From positions 744,001 through 808,000 of the forward strand of contig NZ_FIZX01000001.1 in assembly GCF_900055185.1 (NCBI RefSeq): DNA of 64,000 nt, read 5' to 3'. Source of the stretch: Grimontia celer. Lineage in GTDB: Bacteria > Pseudomonadota > Gammaproteobacteria > Enterobacterales > Vibrionaceae. The notes below the pieces were generated by a model, which saw only the letters and a program-made list of their open reading frames with translations, searched no databases and had not been told where the DNA came from. The stretch's first letter is position 1; each line of letters starts with the position of its first letter. A program made the position numbers and the translations under genes. Positions 55,705 to 63,982 of the stretch are shown here, one piece after another.

Positions 55705-56454
55705 TTAATGATGCAGGATTTGGCTGAGGAAGAGCTGAGTGCGGTCAGACTGTGGGTTGTTGAAGAATTCCTCTGGAACATTTTCTTCAATAATTTCACC
55801 GGCATCCATGAAGATAACGCGGTCTGCCACTTCTTTCGCAAAGCCCATTTCGTGTGTCACACACAGCATGGTCATGCCTTCTTCTGCCAGTTCAACCATA
55901 ACATCGAGTACCTCACGAACCATTTCTGGGTCGAGTGCCGAAGTTGGTTCGTCAAAAAGCATGACGTTAGGGTTCATGCATAGTGAACGGGCAATCGCCA
56001 CACGCTGCTGCTGACCACCAGACAGTTGACCTGGGTACTTGTCAGCCTGCTCTGGGATTTTTACACGCTCGAGATACTTCATGGCGATCGCTTCTGCTTC
56101 GTCTTTCGGCATCTTCTTCACCCAGATAGGTGCAAGGGTGCAGTTTTCCAAAACAGTAAGGTGCGGAAAGAGGTTGAAGTGTTGGAAACACATTCCGACT
56201 TCTTTACGTACCGCTTCGATGTTTTTCAAATCGTCTGTCAATTCAGTGCCTGCAACAACGATCGAACCTTGCTGGTGTTCTTCAAGGCGGTTGATACAGC
56301 GAATCATGGTGGACTTGCCAGATCCTGACGGGCCACAAATAACGATTTTCTCGCCTTTTGCGACTGACAGGTTGATGTTTTTCAGCACGTGAAACTGACC
56401 ATACCATTTGTTCATATCGGTCAGTTTGATAACAGGGGTGTCTTGTTGACTCAT
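55705..56454 (-). CDS. aapP: Amino-acid ABC transporter ATP-binding protein, AapP-like
   Basis: 249 residues. Walker [10 protein letters not shown] (about 39-47), signature [15 protein letters not shown], Walker [15 protein letters not shown], and H-loop [11 protein letters not shown], all typical of polar amino-acid importers (GlnQ/AapP class). It energises the two upstream permeases and is the last gene of the aap operon. Its N-terminus is 18 bp past the aapM stop. The operon takes up many L-amino acids (general class). Confidence 0.94.
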   Translation of the reverse strand: MSQQDTPVIKLTDMNKWYGQFHVLKNINLSVAKGEKIVICGPSGSGKSTMIRCINRLEEHQQGSIVVAGTELTDDLKNIEAVRKEVGMCFQHFNLFPHLTVLENCTLAPIWVKKMPKDEAEAIAMKYLERVKIPEQADKYPGQLSGGQQQRVAIARSLCMNPNVMLFDEPTSALDPEMVREVLDVMVELAEEGMTMLCVTHEMGFAKEVADRVIFMDAGEIIEENVPEEFFNNPQSDRTQLFLSQILHH

Positions 56455-56472
56455 AAATACAATCCTTGTTCT

Positions 56473-57573
56473 TTATCGCTTGTGACCGGTATGAAGCTTG
56501 TTTTCCAGATAGATACTGTATCGGGACATGCCGAAACAGAAAATCCAGAAAACGAGAGCAACGAACACGTAGCTTTCTGTTGCGAAGCCGAGCCAGTTCG
56601 GGTCGGTGTTAGCGGCCTGACCAATACCCAACACGTCGAACATACCGATAATCAGCACCAGACTGGTGTCTTTAAACAGACCGATAAAGGTATTTACGAT
56701 GGATGGAATAGTAATTTTCAGTGCCTGTGGGAGGATGATGAGATTCATCTTCTTCCAATACGTCAGACCCAAAGCATCAGCGGCTTCATATTGGCCTTTT
56801 GGAATTGCCTGCAGACCACCACGAACCACTTCCGCCATGTATGCCGAGGCAAACATCACTACACCAATTAGTGCGCGAACCAGCTTATTGGTTTCAGACT
56901 CCCCGGACATGAACAATGGCAACATCACCGACGCCATGAACAGTACAGTGATCAATGGCACACCACGCCATACTTCAATGTAAACGGTACAGAGGCTACG
57001 AATAATCGGCATTTCAGAACGTCGACCGAGTGCCAAAACGATGCCAATAGGGAGTGAGATGACGATACCGACGATAGCGATGATCATGGTGATCAGCAAT
57101 CCGCCCCAAAGGTGCGTTTCCACTTTTGGCAGACCAGCAACATCACCAAATAGCAGGAAAACCGCCATGATTGGGAATGCCACCAAAAACAGCAGCAGAA
57201 TCCAACCGCGTTTTGGCGTTTTTTCGTAGATAAGCAGTGCCGTGAAAATGGCTAGAATTGCATAGAAGAGTTTAGGGCGCCACAACTCTTCACTCGGGTA
57301 AAACCCGAACATGAACTGTTCGAAGCGAACATTAATGAACACCCAACAAGCGCCATCACTTGTGCAGTCTTCTCTCGTTGTGCCAACCCAGTCTGAATTC
57401 AAAAACGCCCAGTCAAACACAGACCATAGCGCCATGATAGCGATATAGGCCAGCACGACTGTCATCACTGAATTGAGCGGGGTAGAGAATAGGTTTTTTC
57501 TCAGCCAACCCACTGCACCCACGGTATTCGGTGGGGGTGGCAGATCAGGTTGAAACTCATGTTTTCTTGTCAT
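56473..57573 (-). CDS. aapM: General L-amino-acid ABC transporter permease, AapM-like
   Basis: 366 residues. An N-terminal extension with several hydrophobic helices is typical of AapM (about 35-60, 95-150), then the binding-protein-dependent permease core with the EAA-type loop in EVVRGGLQAIPKGQYEAADALGLTYWKK. It forms a heterodimer with AapQ. It begins 3 bp after the aapQ stop. Start ATG 57573 is reasonable, with a GAGGT in the upstream stop region. Confidence 0.93.
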   Translation of the reverse strand: MTRKHEFQPDLPPPPNTVGAVGWLRKNLFSTPLNSVMTVVLAYIAIMALWSVFDWAFLNSDWVGTTREDCTSDGACWVFINVRFEQFMFGFYPSEELWRPKLFYAILAIFTALLIYEKTPKRGWILLLFLVAFPIMAVFLLFGDVAGLPKVETHLWGGLLITMIIAIVGIVISLPIGIVLALGRRSEMPIIRSLCTVYIEVWRGVPLITVLFMASVMLPLFMSGESETNKLVRALIGVVMFASAYMAEVVRGGLQAIPKGQYEAADALGLTYWKKMNLIILPQALKITIPSIVNTFIGLFKDTSLVLIIGMFDVLGIGQAANTDPNWLGFATESYVFVALVFWIFCFGMSRYSIYLENKLHTGHKR

Positions 57574-57576
57574 GGG

Positions 57577-58785
57577 TTACCTCTCAACCAGAGCCATCTT
57601 GGCGTTGTAAATGTTCATCAACAGCGACGTCAACAAGCTGAGAGTAAGGTAAACCCCCATCGTCATTGCAATGATTTCGATAGCCTGACCTGTTTGGTTC
57701 AGCGTTGTACCGGCAAAAACCGACACCAAGTCCGGATAACCAATGGCCATCGCGAGCGAAGAGTTCTTCGTTAGGTTCAAGTATTGGCTGGTGAGAGGTG
57801 GAATAATGATACGCATAGCTTGCGGGATAATAACCAAGCGTAGAGTTTTTCCACGTGGTAAGCCCAAAGCCATAGCTGCTTCAGTTTGTCCATGGCTAAC
57901 AGCATTAATGCCGGAGCGCACGATCTCAGCAATAAATGAAGCCGTGTATATGGACAATGCAAGAGTTAGAGCCGCCAATTCTGGGATAATCGATATACCC
58001 CCGCGGAAGTTAAACCCCTTTAGTTCCGGATATTCCAATGACACTGGCATGCCAGCGACGAAGAACGCAATCAGTGGCAAGCCGATGATTGCGGCCAGTG
58101 AAATAGAGAAAACCGGTGTCTGTTCACCCGTTGTTTCCTGTTTGCGTTTCGCCCATCTGGAAAAGACAAAACTGAAAACGAGCGCAACGGCTAAAGCAAT
58201 AAATATGATGTTTGAACCTTCTTCGAACACAGGACGGGTAAAGTACATACCACGCACATTGAGGAAGAAAGATTCGCCGATACTGATACTTTCTCTTGGG
58301 GATGGCAGAGCTTGAAGAACCGCGAAATACCAGAAGAAAATTTGAAGAAGCAACGGGATATTTCGGAAAATTTCAATGTACACCGCAGCAAAACGGCTTA
58401 GTAACCAGTTGTTGGAAAGCCTGGCGATACCCATTAAGAAACCGATAACTGTGGCAAACACAATACCGAGTACAGATACCAATGCGGTGTTTAACAGGCC
58501 AACGAAAAACGTGCGGCCATAAGAGTACGTTTCATCGTACTCGATAAGCGTCAAACCAATTCCAAATCCCGCTTCCTGCGTTAAGAAACCAAACCCTGTA
58601 GCAATACCGCGTGACTCGAGATTGGTCAGGGCATTGTTGACGATGGTGTAGACGAAAAACACCAGCGCGATAATAGCTACAGCTTGGAAGACAACAGAGC
58701 GGAACGTCGGATTGTAAATGATGCTTTGCTTCTTCTCAGGTCGCGCGACGGCTCCTGAGTTCAGCGCATTATCTTTAGATGCCAT
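57577..58785 (-). CDS. aapQ: General L-amino-acid ABC transporter permease, AapQ-like
   Basis: 402 residues. A basic N-terminus (MASKDNALNSGAVARPEKKQ) leads into eight or more helices. The permease core has GFLMGIARLSNNWLLSRFAAVY, and the EAA loop EIVRSGINAVSHGQTEAAMALGLPRGKTLR. It pairs with AapM. It lies 84 bp after the binding-protein gene and 3 bp before aapM. Confidence 0.93.
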   Translation of the reverse strand: MASKDNALNSGAVARPEKKQSIIYNPTFRSVVFQAVAIIALVFFVYTIVNNALTNLESRGIATGFGFLTQEAGFGIGLTLIEYDETYSYGRTFFVGLLNTALVSVLGIVFATVIGFLMGIARLSNNWLLSRFAAVYIEIFRNIPLLLQIFFWYFAVLQALPSPRESISIGESFFLNVRGMYFTRPVFEEGSNIIFIALAVALVFSFVFSRWAKRKQETTGEQTPVFSISLAAIIGLPLIAFFVAGMPVSLEYPELKGFNFRGGISIIPELAALTLALSIYTASFIAEIVRSGINAVSHGQTEAAMALGLPRGKTLRLVIIPQAMRIIIPPLTSQYLNLTKNSSLAMAIGYPDLVSVFAGTTLNQTGQAIEIIAMTMGVYLTLSLLTSLLMNIYNAKMALVER

Positions 58786-58869
58786 ACATCTGCACCTCTA
58801 TCCTTTTAACGTTAATTATGGGGCACAGAATCCTGTGCCCCAGCATGCGTTTGTTAAACGAACGACTTA

Positions 58870-60015
58870 TTAGCGGATAGGTGGCGCATACAAGATGCCG
58901 CCGTCACTCCAAAGCGCATTCACACCACGTGAAATTTGCAGTGGAGAGTCAGAGCCGACAGTGCGCTGGAAGCTCTCGTCGTAGTTACCTACCTGTTTGA
59001 TTACCTGGTAACCCCAGTCATCATTCAGGCCAAGGCCTTTACCTTTAGGACCGTCTTGGCCAAGGATACGGCGGATGTTTGGATCTTTAGAGTTCACCAT
59101 CTCATCGACATTGGCAGACGTGATGTTGAATTCTTCACCATTGATCATGGTGTTCAACGTCCACTTAGCAATGTTGAACCAGTTGTCATCACCTTGGCGA
59201 ACAACAGGGCCCAGAGGCTCTTTAGAGATGATTTCTGGCAGTACAACAGCACTGTCTGGATCAGCCAGCTTGATGCGTGATGCATACAGGCCAGATTGGT
59301 CAGTAGTGAGTGTGTCACAGCGGCCTGACTCAAAACCTTTAACAGTTGCATCGTACGTATCGTAAACGACTGGTTTGAACGACATGCCGTTAGAGCGGAA
59401 GTAGTCAGATAGGTTAAGCTCGGTCGTTGTACCTGATTGAACACATACCGACGCACCATCAAGCTCCAGTGCGCTCTTCACGCCCAGATCTTTTTTCACC
59501 ATGAAGCCTTGGCCGTCATAGTAGTTAACACCGACAAAGTTCAAACCCAGAGTGCCGTCACGTTGCAGTGTCCAAGTGGTGTTACGTGAAAGAACGTCGA
59601 TCTCACCAGATTGCAGTGCGGTGAAACGCTCTTTCGCTGTCAGAGGAACGAATTTAACTTTGCTCTTGTCGCCAAGTACTGCAGCAGCCATGGCTTGACA
59701 GAACTCTACGTCAATACCTTCCCACTCGCCGTTAGCGTTAGGGTTAGAGAAACCTGGAAGGCCGGTGCTCACACCGCAGCTAATAACGCCTGCTTTCTTC
59801 ACTTTCTCCAGAGTATTTTCACCTTGGGCAGAAGGAGCAGGTGCCTGTGCAGTGCTCGCTTTTGCTTCAGACAGTTGCTTCTCGAGTGAAGCTACCTGCT
59901 TTTGAAGGTCGTCGATTTGTTTCTGACTTTCAGCGCTGTTACCACCGCTGTCACAGCCTGCAAGCAGTAGAGCTGAGAGCACTGCGAGCCCGAGTGTCGA
60001 CTTTTTATTAACCAT
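58870..60015 (-). CDS. aapJ: Amino-acid ABC transporter substrate-binding protein with lipobox and coiled-coil, AapJ-like
   Basis: 381 residues from ATG 60015, with AAGGA about 9 nt upstream; a TTG at 60024 is an alternative. The N-terminus has a lipobox (ALLLAGC) with Cys21, followed by a predicted coiled-coil (ESQKQIDDLQKQVASLEKQL, about 33-52), a short Ala/Pro linker and the type-2 binding domain starting TLEKVKKAGVISCGVSTGLP. Family marks include the conserved Cys pair region and EGIDVEFCQAMAAAVLG. Soluble AapJ proteins normally lack an anchor, so lipid attachment on a stalk is noteworthy. First gene of the aapJQMP operon. Confidence 0.93.
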   Translation of the reverse strand: MVNKKSTLGLAVLSALLLAGCDSGGNSAESQKQIDDLQKQVASLEKQLSEAKASTAQAPAPSAQGENTLEKVKKAGVISCGVSTGLPGFSNPNANGEWEGIDVEFCQAMAAAVLGDKSKVKFVPLTAKERFTALQSGEIDVLSRNTTWTLQRDGTLGLNFVGVNYYDGQGFMVKKDLGVKSALELDGASVCVQSGTTTELNLSDYFRSNGMSFKPVVYDTYDATVKGFESGRCDTLTTDQSGLYASRIKLADPDSAVVLPEIISKEPLGPVVRQGDDNWFNIAKWTLNTMINGEEFNITSANVDEMVNSKDPNIRRILGQDGPKGKGLGLNDDWGYQVIKQVGNYDESFQRTVGSDSPLQISRGVNALWSDGGILYAPPIR

Positions 60016-60568
60016 ACCTATCAATCCTTTATTGGTTATTACTGGTTGTTACTCATGGACAAGGCTCATAAGAGGCAAGCAGCCTAAAAATGATGTGAAC
60101 CTCGTAAAACCATTTAGAAGTTTCATTAACACAAAGTTAACAAAAATTAGTATAGGGGGTGAAAACATGGCTGCAAATTGAACAGTTTGGAGGTGTGATC
60201 TAGGCATTGATCTTCGAAGAAATGAGACATTTTTCGGGAGAAAATGTGAAGAAGTCCAACCCCTAACATGCTGTTTTTATGTAAATGAGAGGTGAAATTG
60301 TTTAACGAATAATCAACACGCAGCAACAATGCCATTACCCGATTATTTTTTAGGGTTTAGTTTTGACTAGAATACTGTCTCAAGTTTGATTAGATGTTTA
60401 TGCATTTCCAAATTCGAAATACAGCTTGATTAGGGATAACTGATTGAATACAGGCCAAGAGCTGATTGTGATATGCACATGATGGCTTAAATGTATGCAT
60501 TCGAACCAAAATGCATAAATAATGTGTTTACACCGTGCAAAGTGCACATTAGTATACGCAGCACTTAC
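60016..60568. other. Intergenic region upstream of aapJ and before tRNA-Ser
   Basis: About 550 bp, AT-rich. No gene found; the short frames are not protein-like. ATGCAT is repeated near 60495-60520 and a GTGCA…TGCAC palindrome is close to 60537, both near the tRNA promoter; functions unknown. Confidence 0.5.
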
Positions 60569-60659
60569 GGAGAGATGGCTGAGTGGTTGAAAGCACCGGT
60601 CTTGAAAACCGGCATACGTTAATAGCGTATCTAGGGTTCAAATCCCTATCTCTCCGCCA
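60569..60659 (+). tRNA. tRNA-Ser (anticodon UGA)
   Basis: The acceptor stem GGAGAGA (60569-60575) pairs with TCTCTCC (60649-60655), discriminator G and encoded CCA follow. The anticodon loop CTTGAAA gives anticodon TGA, and a long variable arm and T-loop GGTTCAAATCC are typical of class II tRNA-Ser. It reads UCA and other UCN codons. A terminator follows at 60669-60694. Confidence 0.96.
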
Positions 60660-60668
60660 CATTAGATT

Positions 60669-60694
60669 AAGCCCGCTCAATGAGCGGGCTTTTT
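60669..60694 (+). terminator. Terminator after tRNA-Ser
   Basis: AGCCCGCTCA (60670-60679) pairs with TGAGCGGGCT (60681-60690), then T. Confidence 0.9.
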
Positions 60695-60715
60695 CGTATT
60701 TGAAATAAACCTGTG

Positions 60716-60842
60716 TAGATAGGGATGCAGAACCCTAGACCCTAGGTTCAGCCGAGCGAAGCGAGACAACGTTGCCCGGCGAAGCCGAGGAGGCAACGGC
60801 CCGAAGGGAAGGGCGCGAAGCGACCGCATAAATCCCTATCTC
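60716..60842. repeat. Inverted tRNA fragment and GCGAAGC mini-hairpin cluster
   Basis: AGATAGGGAT (60717-60726 region) is the inverted complement of ATCCCTATCT in the second tRNA copy (about 60832-60841). It is followed by GAACCCTAG, the inverted T-arm. Then comes a GC-rich run with the heptamer GCGAAGC at 60756-60762, 60779-60785 and 60815-60821 and a related GCCCGAAGGG near 60799. GCGAAGC is known to form an unusually stable DNA mini-hairpin. The run is inserted at the T-loop position of the broken tRNA copy. Confidence 0.85.
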
Positions 60843-60858
60843 TCCGCCACATTAGATT

Positions 60859-60884
60859 AAGCCCGCTCAATGAGCGGGCTTTTT
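60859..60884 (+). terminator. Second copy of the tRNA-Ser terminator
   Basis: Identical stem AGCCCGCTCA/TGAGCGGGCT with T tail, within the duplicated 58 bp. Confidence 0.88.
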
Positions 60885-60919
60885 CGTTTCTTGGTATGTC
60901 ACTTGAACGAGCGAGTCGA

Positions 60920-61573
60920 TTAGGTTGGCTTGATAAAGCTTCTTGGTGCGATGTCTAAGTTCAACAGGTGACGAATTCTTCTTCCGCTGAAACCTGGACT
61001 CATGCCGCCAATGCGCTGCCAAGTTGACCAACCAGGAACGCCGCTGCTCTTGTCATACCACCTGTCTTGGTCAATACCGCCTACATAGTGAGTCTGGTCT
61101 TTTTCGCCGACAAAAAACGCATGGTCAGTTTTGGCTACAACCGATTGGGAAGTAGGGGCATCGAGTTTCCCGCTTGTACCACCGCCGCAAAAATCACTGA
61201 CCGCTCGCAGTACATTGCTTGCTCTAAGGTTCGTATCAGGACAAGGGCTGCTGGTTGCAATGGAAACGCTGAAATATGGGTTATTCACACCGCTGCCATC
61301 TCTTAGGATTTCGAGCAGTCGAGTGGTGTTTGCGTACGCTTGCGCTGTGTAGTTTTCATCCAAATGACAAAGAACGGTGCTGTCAGACTGGTTTTCAACA
61401 ATGATTAAACAGTGACAGGGTGCAACGCCCGTTGTCGTTAGTACTGTTCTTGATTGGTCTGGAAACTCGTTAGGTTGAAAGCAAAATCCTGCGTAGCCTT
61501 GCGGCACCGCGAGAACTTTTGCAGCTTTGGAGAGGACACTGTCTAGGTTGCCCTTGTTTTGGATGGTAATCAT
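60920..61573 (-). CDS. Unrecognised protein, Cys-His motif reminiscent of N-terminal Asn amidohydrolases
   Basis: 217 residues from ATG 61573, preceded by AGGGA. I do not recognise the family. The segment around residues 49-78 contains PCHC (Cys53, Cys55) and, 15-17 residues later, CHLDE (His70, Asp72), a Cys…His…Asp pattern like the catalytic stretch of protein N-terminal asparagine amidohydrolase (NTAN1) and CheD/CNF1-type deamidases; this is by-eye and uncertain. Later segments are GGGTSGKLDAP, FFVGEKDQTHYVGG and DQDRWYD. It lacks a signal peptide. It sits between the tRNA-Ser scar and the T6SS genes, on the opposite strand, so an effector or immunity role is conceivable, but nothing in the sequence proves it. 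Confidence 0.6.
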   Translation of the reverse strand: MITIQNKGNLDSVLSKAAKVLAVPQGYAGFCFQPNEFPDQSRTVLTTTGVAPCHCLIIVENQSDSTVLCHLDENYTAQAYANTTRLLEILRDGSGVNNPYFSVSIATSSPCPDTNLRASNVLRAVSDFCGGGTSGKLDAPTSQSVVAKTDHAFFVGEKDQTHYVGGIDQDRWYDKSSGVPGWSTWQRIGGMSPGFSGRRIRHLLNLDIAPRSFIKPT

Positions 61574-62091
61574 GTAGAAATATCCCTTTCAATCTATAAC
61601 CAGCGAATAAGTGAGCAACAATAACCGCGTGCTCTAACTTCCTCTTTTTCTTGTCTTATCGCGTCGGCGACCCGCTTTCCTGCATGCGAGGCCAGCCTAT
61701 CGATTTCTTAAATTCATACTATGAGCAGATTTTTTCTAGCGAAACGCTAAATCGGCGTATTGAGAGATTTATTGCTGCCTAAAGAGCTCGGATGTGATTA
61801 GAGTATCGTTATAATGTAACTTTTATGTTTCACGTGTTTCGATAATTGGATTGATTTCTTTTTTATGCTACAAAATTAGAACGATTTAAGTTGTTTAGAA
61901 GCGTTTTGATATGAATTGAGATGTACTTACTTTCGTTGGCTTGGGTTACTTACTTAGCAATACAAAATTATAAAAACAAACCCACACGGTCACTAAGTGT
62001 ATACAAACGTCTAATTCAGTTGGTTATTTTAGCTAAAACTAATTATTCACCGTAAAAGGAAGCCGCGGTGAAATAAGGAAACTGCATAGGT
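61574..62091. other. Intergenic region upstream of the T6SS genes
   Basis: About 520 bp, very AT-rich, divergent promoters for the unknown gene and tssA. No ORF, no sigma-54 box and no strong palindrome found by eye. Confidence 0.55.
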
Positions 62092-63429
62092 ATGGTATTC
62101 ACGGAAGAAATCCAGCAAAAATTTTCCTCCCCAATTTCAGATGAGCATCCCTGCGGGACCTATTTAAAGAACGACCGTGCTAGCTTTAGACCCCTCAGAA
62201 ATGAATTCAATGTTGCTCAAACAGCATTGAGAAAACTTGCACAAAATCCAGATGAACAAGAACTGGAGGCGCTTCATGAAGAGAACCTCGTCGCATGGAA
62301 GCAGCTTGGCAAGACGCTAAACAACACATTTGAGCACCAAAGCAGAGACATTGAACTTATTGGGTGGATGCTGGCAGTCCAGCTTATCGTTGATGACAGT
62401 ATCGACGGAGCTGCAAATCTTATTGGCTGGCTGAATGAGTTAATTGACAGCCATTGGGACAGCCTCAACCCGGTACTCCCCGCAGAAAAGCTCAAAGGTG
62501 AGGGCGAAGATGCTCAGAAAGATCAATATGAAGCCAAGGTAAAAGCATTTTTCCAAATATGTGGAGACAGCGAAGACAGTAGCCTCTTATATGGTCCGCT
62601 TCTTATGCTGCCTATCGTTGGCGATATCACTTTCTACCAATACCAGAGTGCAGAGAACAAAGGGCAGGCTGCACATTTGCGCCAAGAAGCACTTCACCTT
62701 TTAGCTTCCCAGAAATCTGCGGTTCAGCAACGTGCTGATAATCTAGATAGGTTATCCAAGCATTTACTTTCTGTGTATGAGTGCGTGAACAAATATACGC
62801 AGCCATTGCTAGTTAAAGGGGTTAATTTTACTTTTGCCCTCTCCCTTATTGGTAAAGTACAGAACGCAATCACGTATCTGACGGGATTAAAACCCGCACA
62901 GGAGTCTGTGGCTCCAACAGTGGACGAAGCAGAACCTGTTTCATCAGAACCCGCACCTACCGAATCTCAACCTCAAACCATTACTCAGACCGCAACAGAG
63001 CAAGCCAGCATTGCAGTCACTACGACTGCGAGCTTCGCGGATGCTGCCAAGGTGAACAATATGAACAGAGACCAAGCCTTCGTTCAACTTCGAGAGCTGG
63101 CTGAGTACTTCCGGGTTAGCGAGCCTCACAGTCCTGTCTCCTTCCTTCTGGAAAAGGCTATTCGGTGGGGATATATGTCGTTGCCAGAGCTGATGACCGA
63201 GTTAATGGCAGACAAGAAAAACGATCAGGAAAAAATCTTCAATCTTATTGGTTTAGACAACGAAGGGCAGGTGCAGCTGCCAGAGCATTCGGCGAATCTC
63301 AGCTCAAGTTCGTCTCAGCCAGTACCACAACCGACTCAGTCGCAGGCTCCTCAAGCTTCTGAGGCGAAGGAAACACCTCAACAAAACTCAAGTAACGCCT
63401 CCACTGGTTCAACAGGTTTGCGCTGGTAA
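62092..63429 (+). CDS. tssA: Type VI secretion system protein TssA
   Basis: 445 residues. The ImpA N-terminal domain occupies about residues 10-130 (SPISDEHPCGTYLKNDRASFRPLRNEFNVAQTAL and GWMLAVQLIVDDSIDGAANL), a middle helical region to about 270, a Ser/Thr/Pro/Gln-rich linker (about 275-320), and a C-terminal domain with RDQAFVQLRELAEYFRVSEPHSPVSFLLEKAIRWGYMSLPELM. The tail is Ser/Gln-rich. TssA helps assemble the T6SS baseplate and sheath. An AGG and an AAGGA precede the start. The hcp gene follows 34 bp later, so this is the start of the secretion cluster. Confidence 0.93.
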   Translation: MVFTEEIQQKFSSPISDEHPCGTYLKNDRASFRPLRNEFNVAQTALRKLAQNPDEQELEALHEENLVAWKQLGKTLNNTFEHQSRDIELIGWMLAVQLIVDDSIDGAANLIGWLNELIDSHWDSLNPVLPAEKLKGEGEDAQKDQYEAKVKAFFQICGDSEDSSLLYGPLLMLPIVGDITFYQYQSAENKGQAAHLRQEALHLLASQKSAVQQRADNLDRLSKHLLSVYECVNKYTQPLLVKGVNFTFALSLIGKVQNAITYLTGLKPAQESVAPTVDEAEPVSSEPAPTESQPQTITQTATEQASIAVTTTASFADAAKVNNMNRDQAFVQLRELAEYFRVSEPHSPVSFLLEKAIRWGYMSLPELMTELMADKKNDQEKIFNLIGLDNEGQVQLPEHSANLSSSSSQPVPQPTQSQAPQASEAKETPQQNSSNASTGSTGLRW

Positions 63430-63463
63430 GGCAATGTTTGTTCATAAATAAATAGGGAAAATT

Positions 63464-63982
63464 ATGGCAAGTATTTACATGCGCATTGATGGCGTGGATG
63501 TTAAGGGCGGCGCGACGATTGCTGGTTTGGATGGCACTGGATGGTTCGCGATCAGCTCTTACAAATGGGGTGGTGTGCGTAATGTTGCAATGGACATTGG
63601 TAACGCAAACAACGCTGACTCTGGAATGGTAGCGATCACGGAAGTGAACTTTACCAAACAGACTGATGGTGCATCAGAAGACCTGCTTTCTTTCCTCTTT
63701 AACCCAGGTAAAGAAGGGAAGATGGTAGAGATTGCGTTCACCAAGCCCGAATCAGGTGGTCAGGGTGCTGTTGTCTACTTCCAAATCAAACTGTCCAACG
63801 CTCGTCTTGTTTCTTACAACGTTGATGGCAGCGATGGCTCTCAACCTGTTGAGAAGATTGCGCTTTCTTACATCGAAATCTCCCAGAAGCACAACTATGA
63901 ACTGGAAGATGGTGAGCTGAAAGACGGCGGTATCGTTACCTACAACATCCCTCAGGGCAAGCTCCTGTCTGGTGCTAAGTAA
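63464..63982 (+). CDS. hcp: Type VI secretion system tube protein Hcp
   Basis: 172 residues, a full-length Hcp of the Hcp1-like family. It begins MASIYMRIDGVDVKGGAT and contains the beta-strand segments ISSYKWGGVRN, VNFTKQTDGASEDLLSFLF and KIALSYIEISQKHNYE typical of the hexameric tube ring. It stacks to form the inner tube and exits with effectors. The ribosome-binding site AGGGAA is 5-6 nt before the ATG. It is not closely similar to V. cholerae Hcp (MPTPCYISIEG…), indicating a different T6SS lineage. Further cluster genes lie outside the window. Confidence 0.95.
   Translation: MASIYMRIDGVDVKGGATIAGLDGTGWFAISSYKWGGVRNVAMDIGNANNADSGMVAITEVNFTKQTDGASEDLLSFLFNPGKEGKMVEIAFTKPESGGQGAVVYFQIKLSNARLVSYNVDGSDGSQPVEKIALSYIEISQKHNYELEDGELKDGGIVTYNIPQGKLLSGAK

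Larger units (their letters stand above)
60640..60887 (+). repeat. 58-bp perfect direct repeat of the tRNA-Ser 3' end and terminator
   Basis: Copies at 60640-60697 and 60830-60887 are identical over 58 bp, spaced 190 bp. Each starts in the T-loop of tRNA-Ser (A-AATCCCTATC…), covers the 3' end with CCA and runs through the terminator stem into TTTTCGT. Only the first copy is part of a full tRNA. The second copy looks like an integration or recombination scar at a tRNA 3' end. Confidence 0.93.

Noticed and set aside
57743..58315. Plus-strand 190-codon frame opposite aapQ
   Set aside because: Antisense shadow of the permease gene.
60699..60859. Second tRNA-Ser gene
   Set aside because: Only the 3' part is repeated; acceptor 5' half, D-arm and anticodon arm are missing and the T-loop is interrupted, so it is a fragment.
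61574..62091. Sigma-54 promoter before the T6SS genes
   Set aside because: No TGGCAC-N5-TTGC pattern found by eye; the region is AT-rich and gives no firm promoter call.
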